From contig NZ_NFLV01000015.1 in assembly GCF_002161065.1 (NCBI RefSeq), forward strand, positions 1 to 64,000: 64,000 nt of DNA. Reading direction: 5' to 3'. This document shows, piece by piece, positions 7,929 through 17,374 of the stretch. The translations under genes and the position numbers were made by a program. Source of the DNA: Eubacterium sp. An11 (lineage in GTDB: Bacteria; Bacillota; Clostridia; Lachnospirales; Lachnospiraceae). The notes beneath the pieces were generated by a model, which was given only the letters and a program-made list of their open reading frames with translations, searched no databases and was not told where the DNA came from. How positions within the stretch are numbered: the stretch's first letter is position 1; each line of letters begins with the position of its first letter.

Positions 7929-9704
7929 TTACAATACTTTCAGTTCCCGAAGACTGTCGCAGATTTTCTCAATGTTTCTGCCGTCAGAAAATTCATTGAT
8001 GGTCTGGTACCGCCGCTCAAACTCCGGAGTGCGGAAGTGATCCAGAAGAATCCGTCCATGGTCAAGACCGTCTTCCAGAATGGTTTCCAGTTTCTCAAAA
8101 GAGAAGGCCCGCTGGCCGATGTACTCATCATCTGCGGGGATCAGTTTGCCGTTTTCTGATTCATAGAGATCCAGATCTTCCTGGAAGAAGACCACGCCGC
8201 CGCCCTGGTAAAAGCTGTTGTAGCAGACGGAAGAATAGTCTGTGATCAGCAGTTTGGCGATGCTGAGAACCTCGGAAATCGGACGTGTCCAGATGGAGGA
8301 AGCCAGAGGAGTGTTCTCCAGATGTCCGTTGGTTTTTGGATGGATGACGATCTTAATCTGATCGGCAGAGAGATACCGGCGGAGAATCTCGTAGATGCCG
8401 ACAGTGTTTTTGTAATAACTGGTTTTGGTGAAATCTTCTTCCATCTCTTCGTAAGGCTTCCAGGTGAGCATGATCACCGCGATGTCATCGGAATCCTGGG
8501 TGAGATGTTTGTATGGAATCTTACTGAAAATGGCCATGCCGGTTTTTAAAATATGGCTGTTATGGATGCCCAGCATATTGTGGATGACCTGCTGTTCTTT
8601 GTCGCTGTTTACGATAATATAAGAAGGTTCCATTTCCTTGCCGGCCACAAACGGCGAGTTTTTGCCGTGAAACTTCATGTAGGTGATGCCGTGCTGCAGA
8701 AAGACGAACTGGTTATCGCGGATAGTTTTTCTGAAATACTTATTGTTGGAGCGCAGCAGGTTCATGTGTCCGGGGGTCTCCGTAGCGATATATGTAGTTG
8801 CCCGGAAGAGCAGCCAGTAATATTTGATGGAGTACTGGCGGACCACATGGGGCGTGTGCTTTATTTTCAGGTAATCCGGTGCATGCTGATTGATGAGAAA
8901 ATAAACATTTCCCGGATGATCCTTCCGGGCTTCCAGGAAGATATCGTAAGCGCCTTCTTCCGCTTTTTCACAGAATTTCTCGTAAAACACCGCCACTTTT
9001 CTGGAAGAATGGCTCTTGATAAATCGTCCGATGCGGTATAAAAATCCGGAAACCAGAGGGCTTTCCCAGAAGCGGAACCATCTGCTGTATTCCACTTTTT
9101 CCATGGGCCGGCAGACGAAAACGAGATTTCCTTTGGTGGAAAAACGCAGCTGAACGGCGTGATCATCGGCATAAAAGCAGGTGATCGGCACATGGCTGTA
9201 TCTGTTCTTCTCATCGATCAAAGAAAATGTTTTGACCGGAAATTCTGTCATCTGCCCGTTGATCTTTAAGGAAATGCAGATGCGCGAATTGATTTCCCCG
9301 TGATTCTTTATTAATTCGGACAGATCAAAGTGGATATTCCGGATGTATTTCGGATCTTTCTTTTTCAGTGAGATATTCTCACTGGTGATGGGAATGTCAA
9401 AGGGTTGTCTCATCCGGCTGCCAATCTGGATATATACATCGGAAATCTCGGAATTCATTCGATTGATGATGCCGCCGAACCACTGGATATCCAGGCCGCC
9501 TCTGGAAAGAGAGGCGGAAAGGGTCTCGTTGACCCGGTCGACAAGACGGAGAGGCGCACCACTGGCAGTGGCGAGGGCGCATTTTACCGTTGATGATTTG
9601 GAATATACCATCAGAATGTTTTCGCCCATGGGCTGCCAGAAGAAAAGGGTATAGTGATTCTTTTCATCGGTGTTTAAATGGGTATCTACTGTCTGGCGCA
9701 GCAC
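7929..9704 (-). CDS. CDP-glycerol glycerophosphotransferase family protein (TagF/TagB-like), 5' end interrupted
   Basis: The open part encodes 591 residues. The C-terminal 350 or so carry the family signature: FLQHGITYMKFHG, SDKEQQVIHNMLG, VIMLTWKPYEE, KIVIHPKTN and LLITDYSSVCYNSFYQGG. Such enzymes transfer glycerol-phosphate from CDP-glycerol to teichoic acid or related surface polymers. The N-terminal 200 residues are not recognised. This frame begins with a GTG that has no ribosome site. In the same frame upstream, a proper ATG with AAAGGAG leads to a TGA at 9728-9726, so the 5' end is probably broken (see the next entry). Neighbours (acyltransferase, polymerase) fit surface-polymer synthesis. 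Confidence 0.75.
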   Translation of the reverse strand: MLRQTVDTHLNTDEKNHYTLFFWQPMGENILMVYSKSSTVKCALATASGAPLRLVDRVNETLSASLSRGGLDIQWFGGIINRMNSEISDVYIQIGSRMRQPFDIPITSENISLKKKDPKYIRNIHFDLSELIKNHGEINSRICISLKINGQMTEFPVKTFSLIDEKNRYSHVPITCFYADDHAVQLRFSTKGNLVFVCRPMEKVEYSRWFRFWESPLVSGFLYRIGRFIKSHSSRKVAVFYEKFCEKAEEGAYDIFLEARKDHPGNVYFLINQHAPDYLKIKHTPHVVRQYSIKYYWLLFRATTYIATETPGHMNLLRSNNKYFRKTIRDNQFVFLQHGITYMKFHGKNSPFVAGKEMEPSYIIVNSDKEQQVIHNMLGIHNSHILKTGMAIFSKIPYKHLTQDSDDIAVIMLTWKPYEEMEEDFTKTSYYKNTVGIYEILRRYLSADQIKIVIHPKTNGHLENTPLASSIWTRPISEVLSIAKLLITDYSSVCYNSFYQGGGVVFFQEDLDLYESENGKLIPADDEYIGQRAFSFEKLETILEDGLDHGRILLDHFRTPEFERRYQTINEFSDGRNIEKICDSLRELKVL

Positions 9705-9803
9705 AAAATCGTCTAAATTCCTGGATCAAAGATTTCTTTCATTCTCCTTTGTCTCCTGTTCGATGAGGAGACAGTTGTCTTCAATTTTTACTGAAAAATT
9801 CAT
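9705..9803 (-). pseudogene. 5' segment of the TagF-like gene, separated by an in-frame TGA
   Basis: The ATG at 9803-9801 follows AAAGGAG at good spacing and opens 25 codons in the frame of the downstream gene, then meets TGA at 9728-9726. After the stop the frame continues as protein-like sequence (SRNLDDFVLRQTV) into the downstream open frame. Replacing one base of that TGA would restore a 624-residue protein. A nonsense mutation or an assembly or sequencing error are the simplest explanations. Confidence 0.6.
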
Positions 9804-9851
9804 ATATTTTCTCCTTTGAACTGCATTTGCCAGTGTTTCGGTATGTTGTTT

Positions 9852-10940
9852 TTATCCATTTGCTTTCTGACTGATGAGATGAACAAAATCTGAAAAGTGA
9901 ACAAGTTTCTTTAAAGCTTCAATGACCATGGAGATCAGAACGGTGATCACTAAAAGCACCAGCACATTGAGCCAGGCGTTTCCAAAGCTGTAGGAAAAGT
10001 CCTGGAAAAAGGTGGTCCTTATGAGCGTGTGGGTGAGGAACATGTTCATGGAATGTTTCCCCAGGAACCGGAGCACAGGACTCAGACCCCGGAGCCGGAA
10101 CAGATAGAGGCGTCCGAAATAGGCGATGTAGACCGGAATGATGCCGTCAAAAACTTCCAGAAGTTCCTGCCCTGCCGTACTCTGCCGGAACATCACTAAA
10201 AGGGCGAGAATCAGCAGATGGAACAGAAAGAGCACAGGCGCCGGTATCCTGCGAAAATGCCTGTCCTCGAAGCCTTTCCAGCGGGTGAACAGGTCACTCT
10301 GAGCGCAGTACATGCCGACGGCCATGGCAAAAGTGTAGTGAAGCAGGTTTGTGTTCACCACCTTTAAGTTCAGGAACCGCGGCAGCAGCATCACAGCAAA
10401 CACGAAGACCCAGCGGTATTCCCGGTACAATTTGACAAACAGCGGGAAGAGTACCACCAGAACGACGGCAAGGCTCATGTACCACCAGGTACCCACGTAG
10501 GACGGAGTTTTAAAAAGCTTGGCCAGTCCGAACATATCGGTCAGTACGTAGAGAACGGAGGAGTCGAAGCGTCCGTAGATCTCAAAAAAACGTCCTGTGG
10601 GAAAGCTGACAATGATCACCAGCAGGTAAACGAAGATAAAATTGGAAAGCAGGGAAATCAGCCGGTGTTTCGTGTAGGAAAACATATCCCGGGACGGAAC
10701 GTTCAGATCCGGATGATTCCTTCTTATGGACTGGGTCATGCCATAGCCGGTGATAAAGACGAACACGCAGACGCAGGTCTTTAGAAACTCTGCGATGTAT
10801 ACGGTCATGTTCTGGGTCAGAGGGAAAAAGTCAACGGTGTAACCGGCCCAGCGTTCAGGGCTCAGATAAAAGTGATGTACATACATCATCAGAATGGCGA
10901 TACCCTTCAGCGCCAGGGAATCATTTTTAGAAAGATTCAT
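9852..10940 (-). CDS. Membrane acyltransferase (acyltransferase 3 family)
   Basis: A 362-residue integral membrane protein with about ten hydrophobic segments. The N-terminus (LALKGIAILMMYVHHFYL) has the acyltransferase-3 layout, with the His pair in the first membrane segment that is needed for acyl transfer in the family. Such enzymes O-acetylate or otherwise acylate cell-surface sugars or lipids. It sits 48 bp upstream of the TagF-like transferase on the same strand, so acylation of the same polymer is a reasonable inference. The start follows AAAGGAG. The acceptor is unknown. Confidence 0.8.
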   Translation of the reverse strand: MNLSKNDSLALKGIAILMMYVHHFYLSPERWAGYTVDFFPLTQNMTVYIAEFLKTCVCVFVFITGYGMTQSIRRNHPDLNVPSRDMFSYTKHRLISLLSNFIFVYLLVIIVSFPTGRFFEIYGRFDSSVLYVLTDMFGLAKLFKTPSYVGTWWYMSLAVVLVVLFPLFVKLYREYRWVFVFAVMLLPRFLNLKVVNTNLLHYTFAMAVGMYCAQSDLFTRWKGFEDRHFRRIPAPVLFLFHLLILALLVMFRQSTAGQELLEVFDGIIPVYIAYFGRLYLFRLRGLSPVLRFLGKHSMNMFLTHTLIRTTFFQDFSYSFGNAWLNVLVLLVITVLISMVIEALKKLVHFSDFVHLISQKANG

Positions 10941-11176
10941 AATTCAGTTCTCCTTTGATGTGGAAATGTCCGGAAAGGGAGGCATTGTTGGCACTGCCAT
11001 CTCCGGATATAAAATCTTTTGTAAAAAATGAGTGTGAAAAAAGTAAAAGATTCAGTTGTAGTTTAGCATACGAAAAAATGATTTTACAAGAGGATTTCTG
11101 TGGAAAAGGGGAGTAAATTGTGAAAATCCAGAGAGTAGCAGGTAAAAAATGAGAGGAATGGGAAATGACATCTGTA

Positions 11177-11206
11177 TTAGACATTTGAGAGAAGATAGGC
11201 TATAAT
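11177..11206 (+). promoter_or_regulatory. Probable promoter of the polymerase gene
   Basis: -35-like TTAGAC (11177-11182) and -10 TATAAT (11201-11206) are 18 bp apart, 44 bp before the ATG at 11250. Confidence 0.45.
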
Positions 11207-11249
11207 CAGCAATAGTAAAAAGAGGAATAAAGGAATCAGGAGGATAGAA

Positions 11250-12575
11250 ATGAAAGCTCTTAATCTGAAGGCTCCGGGCAGAAGCGTTCGGGAAAAGAAC
11301 AGCCATAACGGCACCAGAGTGGATTATCTGGACACAGCGGCCTCTGTGGTCATGAAGCTGATGCTGATCGTGGCCCTGTTCTGTCCCATCAGCACCACCA
11401 TGGAGGGCAGCAAACATCCGCAGTATTATCAGGAGTTTCTGCTGGTAAATGCGGTGGCTGTTTTATTTTTGATTTTTTATGGAATCGCGACCATCTGGCA
11501 GAAGCGGTGGAACAGGGAGAATCTAGTCTTCTGCATCAAGTTTTTGTTTGTGATGTGCTGTTATGTGTTTTTCTATTATATAATGATGGATTCCATCCAG
11601 TGGAAGTGGCAGGGAGTGAACTGTGTCATCAGTTTTGGATTTTTCCTGCTGCTGATGTGTGGAAAGAATCAGGAATGGTTTGATAAACATCACATCATTG
11701 AATTTGCCAACCGGAGTATTGTGATCTCGAATTTGATCGGCATTGTGGTGTATCTGCAGGGATATGCCTCTGTGTACTGGTATGATTTTAAATTTCAGCT
11801 GATGCTGCCGCAGTCCTTTTACGGGGAAAAGCGGTTTGAGTGGATTTATTATCACAAATCCCAGTATGCGCTGATGCTGCTGCTCAGTATAGCGTTTATG
11901 CTGGTGCACCGGAAGAAGTTTCTCAATAAAGTTACCCTGGGATTGAGTCTGGCGGTGATGGTGGTCTGTCTGTACATTTCCCATGTGAATACGGCCATGG
12001 TAGGCGGCGGACTCATTCTGGTCAGTTTCTGTGTGGACTGGTTTATCAGGAATTTTAAGAAAATAAAGCTCTGGATTAAAATTGTGGTAATTCCGCTGTT
12101 TGGAGCGGGCGTTGTGGGCGCCTGCGTCATGGCGTTTCATAAGATCGCGGCGGAGCGTTCTGTTCTGACGCTGGGTTCCCGGACCTACATTTGGAAGAGT
12201 GCCATCGACCTGCTCTTAAAAAGACCGGAGGGACTGGGACTGCGTTTCTCCTTTAAGAAGCTGCATCTGGACGCGCTGGGAGGAATGGTCGCCACCAACA
12301 ACGGACACAACATTTTTCTCAATGAGATGCTGCGTCTGTCCATCCCCGTGGGTATCTGCTTTATCATTTTCTTTGTACTGATCATCGTGTATTCCCTGGA
12401 GAAGAAGTTCTCGATCTTCACGCTGGGTATCTGGGGCGCGCTTTTGATGTCCATGTGCATGGACTATGCGGTGATGAATTCCGGCTGGACGCTGATGGTA
12501 TTTTTCTTCTACACCATCTTCTTCCTGGATGTGGGTTCGCCGGCAGGTACCGAAACAAACGCTGTAAAAAAATAG
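11250..12575 (+). CDS. O-antigen ligase / polysaccharide polymerase-like membrane protein
   Basis: A 441-residue protein with about eleven hydrophobic segments. The signature region is LGSRTYIWKSAIDLLLKRPEGLGLRF followed by the large extracytoplasmic loop and NNGHNIFLNEMLRLSIPVGI; the Arg after SR and the His in NGHN are the pattern of the O-antigen ligase/Wzy family. It likely polymerises or ligates lipid-linked oligosaccharide outside the membrane. It is divergent from the acyltransferase and the TagF-like gene, and forms a surface-polymer group with them. The start follows AGGAGG. Substrate is unknown. Confidence 0.72.
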   Translation: MKALNLKAPGRSVREKNSHNGTRVDYLDTAASVVMKLMLIVALFCPISTTMEGSKHPQYYQEFLLVNAVAVLFLIFYGIATIWQKRWNRENLVFCIKFLFVMCCYVFFYYIMMDSIQWKWQGVNCVISFGFFLLLMCGKNQEWFDKHHIIEFANRSIVISNLIGIVVYLQGYASVYWYDFKFQLMLPQSFYGEKRFEWIYYHKSQYALMLLLSIAFMLVHRKKFLNKVTLGLSLAVMVVCLYISHVNTAMVGGGLILVSFCVDWFIRNFKKIKLWIKIVVIPLFGAGVVGACVMAFHKIAAERSVLTLGSRTYIWKSAIDLLLKRPEGLGLRFSFKKLHLDALGGMVATNNGHNIFLNEMLRLSIPVGICFIIFFVLIIVYSLEKKFSIFTLGIWGALLMSMCMDYAVMNSGWTLMVFFFYTIFFLDVGSPAGTETNAVKK

Positions 12576-12601
12576 ACGAACAGGAAAGAGGAGTGTAAAT
12601 T

Positions 12602-13075
12602 ATGTCCATAGAACGTGTAAAAGAGTATTTCAGACAATATAATATGGAAGATAAGATCCTGGAATTTGATGTGTCCAGCGCTACGGTGGAGCTGGCGGCC
12701 AAGGCTCTTCACTGTGAGCCGAAGCGCATTGCCAAGACGCTGTCTTTTAAGGTGGATGATCAGCCGATTCTCATCGTGGCGGCGGGCGATGCCAAGGTGA
12801 ATAACGGCAAGTATAAAGCACAGTTTGGCACCAAGGCGAAGATGTTGTCACCTGATGAGGTGGAGACGATGGTGGGCCATGCAGTGGGCGGTGTGTGTCC
12901 TTTTGGTGTGAAGGAAGGCGTAAAGGTATACCTGGATGAGTCTTTAAAACGGTTCGAGACGGTGTTCCCGGCCTGCGGAAGCAGCAACAGCGCCATCGAG
13001 ATGACCATGGATGATCTGGAGAAGTATTCCGGATATGAACAGTGGGTGGATGTGTGCAAGCTGCCGGAAGCGTGA
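12602..13075 (+). CDS. YbaK/EbsC (ProX-like) aminoacyl-tRNA deacylase
   Basis: A 157-residue single-domain protein with the YbaK fold: IAKTLSFKVDDQPILIVAAGD containing the conserved Lys (KTL), the GTKAKMLSPDEV segment, and GHAVGGVCPFGV. Proteins of this family hydrolyse mischarged tRNAs such as Cys- or Ala-tRNA(Pro). It follows the polymerase gene by 26 bp behind a GAGGAG site and may be read from the same promoter, although function links it to translation quality control and not to surface polymers. Confidence 0.88.
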   Translation: MSIERVKEYFRQYNMEDKILEFDVSSATVELAAKALHCEPKRIAKTLSFKVDDQPILIVAAGDAKVNNGKYKAQFGTKAKMLSPDEVETMVGHAVGGVCPFGVKEGVKVYLDESLKRFETVFPACGSSNSAIEMTMDDLEKYSGYEQWVDVCKLPEA

Positions 13076-13236
13076 CGGACAGTGCAGCCATGGCAGTCCG
13101 GAAGCTCGCTGCCGGTGCTGCCGCCGGCGGTGGCGGCAGTAAATAAAATTTGGGGACAGAAATAATTTTCTTTTGTATAAAATGTCACAAAATAAAGCAA
13201 TCAGGCAAAATGGCTTGTGATTTTCCCATTTTCGGA
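13076..13236. other. Intergenic region before carB
   Basis: It contains a GC-rich hairpin, CTGCCGCC with GGCGGCAG (near 13118-13139), not followed by a T-run, so a weak or factor-dependent terminator at best. After it the sequence turns AT-rich toward the carB promoter. No gene is seen. Confidence 0.4.
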
Positions 13237-13242
13237 TATAAT
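13215..13242 (+). promoter_or_regulatory. Promoter of carB
   Basis: -35 TTGTGA (13215-13220) and -10 TATAAT (13237-13242), 16 bp apart, 31 bp before the ATG. AGGAGGGTG precedes the start codon. Confidence 0.6.
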
Positions 13243-13272
13243 TATTTATAAAGTTAAGAGGAGGGTGAATTT

Positions 13273-16200
13273 ATGCCAAAGAGAACAGATATCCATAAGG
13301 TGTTGATCATCGGCTCAGGTCCTATCGTGATCGGGCAGGCCTGCGAGTTTGATTATTCCGGTACCCAGGCGTGTAAGGCGCTGCGCAGACTGGGCTATGA
13401 GATCGTGCTGGTGAATTCGAATCCGGCCACCATCATGACGGACCCGGAGACTGCAGATGTCACCTATATTGAGCCGCTCAATGCGGATCGCCTGGAACAG
13501 ATCATCCAAAAGGAGCGTCCGGATGCCCTTCTGCCGAATCTGGGCGGCCAGTCCGGGCTGAATCTTTGTGAGGAGTTATACAAAAAGGGAATTCTGGATA
13601 AATACAATGTACAGGTGATCGGCGTGCAGGTGGATGCCATCGAGCGCGGCGAGGACCGGATCGAATTCAAGAAAACCATGAACAAGCTGGGCATTGAGAT
13701 GGCCAGAAGTGAGGTGGCCTACAGCGTGGAGGACGGTCTTGCCATCGCGGAGAAGCTGGGTTATCCGGTGGTGCTTCGTCCTGCTTACACCATGGGCGGC
13801 GCCGGCGGCGGTCTTGTGTATAACAAAGAGGAGTTAAAGACAGTCATGGCCAGAGGATTGCAGGCCAGTCTGGTAGGTCAGGTGCTGGTGGAAGAATCCA
13901 TTCTCGGCTGGGAAGAGCTGGAGCTGGAAGTTGTCCGCGATATGGAAGGCAATATGATCACTGTCTGCTTTATCGAGAATATCGATCCGCTGGGCGTGCA
14001 CACCGGCGATTCCTTCTGCTCTGCGCCGATGCTGACCATTTCCGAGGAATGTCAGAAGCGCATGCAGGAACAGGCATATAAGATTGTGGAATCTGTGCAG
14101 GTGATCGGCGGAACGAACGTACAGTTTGCTCATGATCCGGTATCTGACCGTATTGTGGTCATCGAGATCAATCCCCGTACTTCCCGTTCCTCCGCGCTGG
14201 CTTCCAAGGCTACCGGTTTCCCGATCGCTCTGGTTTCTGCCATGCTGGCAACGGGACTTACTCTCAAAGATATCCCGTGCGGCAAGTACGGTACTCTGGA
14301 TAAATATGTGCCGGACGGAGATTATGTGGTAATCAAGTTCGCCCGCTGGGCCTTTGAGAAGTTCAAAGGTGTGGAAGATAAACTGGGAACACAGATGCGC
14401 GCTGTGGGTGAAGTGATGAGCATCGGAAAGAATTTCAAGGAGGCTTTCCAGAAAGCGATCCGCAGTCTGGAGATCGGACAGTACGGCCTCGGACATGCGA
14501 AAAACTTTGACTCCATGACGAAGGAACAGCTTCTGCAGAAGCTTGTTTCTCCTTCCAGCGAGAGATATTTTGTGATGTACGAAGCGCTGCGCAAGGGAGC
14601 CACAGTGGAAGAAATCTTTGAGCTTACCAAAGTAAAAGCATACTTCATTGAGCAGATGAAAGAACTGGTGGAGGAAGAGGAATCGCTGCTTGCCTGCAAG
14701 GGAAGCCTTCCGTCCGATGAGATGCTGACTACGGCAAAGAAAGACGGATTCTCCGATAAATATTTGAGCCAGCTGCTGGAGATTCCGGAGGAGGATATCC
14801 GGAACAGAAGGATTGCCATTGGCGTGGAGGAAGCCTGGGAGGGCGTTCATGTGAGCGGAACTCCGGACAGCGCCTATTATTATTCCACCTACAATGCGCC
14901 GGATAAGAATCCGGTTTCCAATGATAAGCCGAAGATCATGATCCTCGGCGGCGGTCCGAACCGGATCGGCCAGGGTATCGAGTTTGATTACTGCTGTGTA
15001 CACGCGTCCCAGGCGCTGAAGAAGATGGGCTTTGAGACCATCATCGTCAACTGTAACCCGGAGACTGTGTCTACGGACTACGATACCTCCGATAAGCTGT
15101 ATTTTGAGCCGCTGACGCTGGAGGATGTGCTGAGCATTTACAAGAAGGAGAAGCCTCTGGGCGTCATCGCTCAGTTTGGCGGCCAGACTCCGCTGAATCT
15201 GGCGGCAGATCTGGAGAAAAACGGCGTGAAGATTCTCGGTACTTCTCCGTCTGTCATCGATCTGGCAGAGGACAGAGATCAGTTCCGCGCCATGATGGAA
15301 AAGCTGGAGATTCCGATGCCGGAATCCGGCATGGCTTCCACCGTGGAGGAAGCCCTTGCAGTGGCGGAAAAGATCGGTTATCCGGTTATGGTGCGTCCTT
15401 CTTACGTGCTGGGCGGCCGTGGTATGGAAGTGGTCTACGATAAAGAGGCCATGGCCGGCTATATGAAGGCGGCGGTCGGTGTGACGCCGGATCGTCCGAT
15501 TCTCATTGACCGTTTCTTAAATCATGCCATGGAATGTGAGGCCGATGCGATCAGCGACGGCACCCATGCGTTTGTTCCTGCGGTGATGGAGCATATCGAG
15601 CTGGCCGGCGTACACTCCGGGGACTCGGCATGTATCCTGCCGTCGGTACACATTTCTGAGAAAAATGTGGAGATTATCAAGGAATACACAAGAAAGATCG
15701 CGGAAGAAATGCATGTGCGTGGTCTCATGAACATGCAGTATGCCATCGAAAATGACAGAGTGTATGTGCTGGAAGCCAATCCGAGGGCGTCCCGTACCGT
15801 GCCTCTGGTATCAAAAGTATGCAATATCCGTATGGTGCCGCTGGCAACGGAGATCATCACTTCCGAGATTACCGGACGGCCGTCTCCAATCCCGGAACTG
15901 AAAGAAAAAGTGATCCCGTATTACGGAGTGAAGGAAGCTGCCTTCCCGTTCAACATGTTCCAGGAAGTGGATCCGGTTCTCGGACCGGAGATGCGTTCCA
16001 CCGGAGAGGTGCTTGGATTATCCCACTCCTACGGCGAGGCGTTCTTCAAGGCGCAGGAAGCCGTGCAGGCGAAGCCGCCGCTGTCGGGCACCGTCCTGAT
16101 TTCCGTCAACCGGAAAGATAAGGATGAAGTGGTCGATGTGGCGAGGACCTTTGCGGAAAACGGATTCCACATCATGGCCACGAAGCATACCTGCCAGTTG

Positions 16201-16500
16201 ATCCAGGAAGCCGGCATTGAGGCGGAACTGGTCAAGAAGCTTTATGAAGGTCGTCCGAATATACTGGATCTGATCACCAACGGAAAGATTGATATAGTCG
16301 TCAACTCTCCGGTAGGTAAAGACAGTGTACACGATGACAGTTATTTACGTAAAGCTGCCATAAAGGCAAGAATTCCATATTATACAACCATCGCGGCGGC
16401 TAAAGCTGCGGCGGAAGGCATTCATTACATTAAGAATCACGGAAGCAGTGAGGTACAGTCCATTCAGGAGCTTCACAGCGAGATTCGGGATAAAGAATAG
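13273..16500 (+). CDS. carB: Carbamoyl-phosphate synthase large subunit
   Basis: Makes carbamoyl phosphate from bicarbonate, ATP and ammonia delivered by CarA, feeding pyrimidine and arginine synthesis. Its 1075 residues are full length. The two homologous halves each have an ATP-grasp unit; the first starts LIIGSGPIVIGQACEFDYSG and the second LGGGPNRIGQGIEFDYCC. Conserved pieces include RPAYTMGGAGGG and RPSYVLGGRGM. The C-terminal MGS-like allosteric domain begins near VLISVNRKDKDEVVDVA. carA is not next to it: the upstream neighbour is ybaK and the downstream one a PAP2 phosphatase, so the small subunit must be encoded elsewhere. Confidence 0.96.
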   Translation: MPKRTDIHKVLIIGSGPIVIGQACEFDYSGTQACKALRRLGYEIVLVNSNPATIMTDPETADVTYIEPLNADRLEQIIQKERPDALLPNLGGQSGLNLCEELYKKGILDKYNVQVIGVQVDAIERGEDRIEFKKTMNKLGIEMARSEVAYSVEDGLAIAEKLGYPVVLRPAYTMGGAGGGLVYNKEELKTVMARGLQASLVGQVLVEESILGWEELELEVVRDMEGNMITVCFIENIDPLGVHTGDSFCSAPMLTISEECQKRMQEQAYKIVESVQVIGGTNVQFAHDPVSDRIVVIEINPRTSRSSALASKATGFPIALVSAMLATGLTLKDIPCGKYGTLDKYVPDGDYVVIKFARWAFEKFKGVEDKLGTQMRAVGEVMSIGKNFKEAFQKAIRSLEIGQYGLGHAKNFDSMTKEQLLQKLVSPSSERYFVMYEALRKGATVEEIFELTKVKAYFIEQMKELVEEEESLLACKGSLPSDEMLTTAKKDGFSDKYLSQLLEIPEEDIRNRRIAIGVEEAWEGVHVSGTPDSAYYYSTYNAPDKNPVSNDKPKIMILGGGPNRIGQGIEFDYCCVHASQALKKMGFETIIVNCNPETVSTDYDTSDKLYFEPLTLEDVLSIYKKEKPLGVIAQFGGQTPLNLAADLEKNGVKILGTSPSVIDLAEDRDQFRAMMEKLEIPMPESGMASTVEEALAVAEKIGYPVMVRPSYVLGGRGMEVVYDKEAMAGYMKAAVGVTPDRPILIDRFLNHAMECEADAISDGTHAFVPAVMEHIELAGVHSGDSACILPSVHISEKNVEIIKEYTRKIAEEMHVRGLMNMQYAIENDRVYVLEANPRASRTVPLVSKVCNIRMVPLATEIITSEITGRPSPIPELKEKVIPYYGVKEAAFPFNMFQEVDPVLGPEMRSTGEVLGLSHSYGEAFFKAQEAVQAKPPLSGTVLISVNRKDKDEVVDVARTFAENGFHIMATKHTCQLIQEAGIEAELVKKLYEGRPNILDLITNGKIDIVVNSPVGKDSVHDDSYLRKAAIKARIPYYTTIAAAKAAAEGIHYIKNHGSSEVQSIQELHSEIRDKE

Positions 16501-16506
16501 GTAAAG

Positions 16507-16556
16507 GGGATGTCATACGAGAGAGAAATCTTTCGTATGGCGTCCCTGTTTTGTTT
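16507..16556 (+). terminator. Terminator of carB
   Basis: GGGATGTCATACGA pairs with TCGTATGGCGTCCC (14 bp with G-U and one mismatch), then TGTTTTGTTT. Confidence 0.8.
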
Positions 16557-16600
16557 CCCGGAAGTTCCGCATGGACTGCGGTGAAAGGAGAGTGAAACAG

Positions 16601-17155
16601 ATGACAGGCTGGTTTCAGGATATGGACATTTCAATTTTATTATGGATACAGGAAAATCTCCGTTCCGAGATGTGGACGCCATTTTGGAAGGCTATCACAT
16701 TTCTTGGAAATGGAGGCTGGTTCTGGATTGCCACGTCGGTGCTTTTGCTGCTGCCACGGCAGACCCGGATGACAGGTGTGCTGAGTCTTCTGTCACTGGG
16801 TCTCGGGGCGATCATCACGAATCTGTGGCTGAAGCCCATGGTGGCAAGGCCGCGGCCATATGAGACCTGGACGGATATGGTTCTTCTCATAAGCAGACCC
16901 TCAGATTTTTCCTTCCCGTCAGGACACACCTGCGCCGCCTTTGCCTGTGCGCTGATCCTTCTCTGGATGCTGCCCCGCGGTCAGGGGATTCCTTTTGTAA
17001 TCCTTGCCGCATTGATCGGATTTTCCCGGCTTTATCTGGGCGTTCATTATCCAAGTGATGTACTGGGCGGTTTTCTGGTGGGAACCTTCAGCAGTCTCAC
17101 TGTCTACGGATGGTATCGGCTGGTCATGCACTTTATGCATGGCGGTCTGATGTGA
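16601..17155 (+). CDS. PAP2 superfamily membrane phosphatase
   Basis: A 184-residue membrane protein with five to six hydrophobic segments and the complete PAP2 motif: KPMVARPRP (motif 1), PSGHT (motif 2) and SRLYLGVHYPSD (motif 3), giving the catalytic His pair. Family members dephosphorylate undecaprenyl pyrophosphate or phosphatidic acid/phosphatidylglycerol phosphate on the outer membrane face; which applies here cannot be read from sequence. The ATG at 16601 follows AAAGGAGAG; the frame open from 16571 lacks a site. Confidence 0.87.
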   Translation: MTGWFQDMDISILLWIQENLRSEMWTPFWKAITFLGNGGWFWIATSVLLLLPRQTRMTGVLSLLSLGLGAIITNLWLKPMVARPRPYETWTDMVLLISRPSDFSFPSGHTCAAFACALILLWMLPRGQGIPFVILAALIGFSRLYLGVHYPSDVLGGFLVGTFSSLTVYGWYRLVMHFMHGGLM

Positions 17156-17374
17156 GGATGGATGAGAATGCGGAATTTGCCGCGGAATGTGAGAGTTTCT
17201 GCGGATACTGAGTCTGCGGCGGGATGTGGGTATGAGGTGGATATTTTTCTGCAGGCGCAGACATTTTAGGATGTGACAGAATGGAAAGATTGTTTTATAA
17301 TCGGATGTATGTGGGGAGATGGGATGTTCAGTAAAGAAATGTGAAGAAAAAGATTAGAAGAAGAGGTGATAGAA
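17156..17374. other. Intergenic region before the Rrf2 regulator gene
   Basis: About 220 bp without a gene. A plausible -10 is not strong, and no palindrome stands out. AAGAGGTG precedes the regulator start. Confidence 0.3.

Noticed and set aside
9726-9728. Selenocysteine codon in the TagF-like gene
   Set aside because: No SelA, SelB, SelD or SECIS-like hairpin is seen in the window, and the family is not known to use selenocysteine. A nonsense change or error is simpler.
13834-15003. 389-residue open frame opposite carB
   Set aside because: It is a shadow of the carB reading frame, with no ribosome site and no family pattern.
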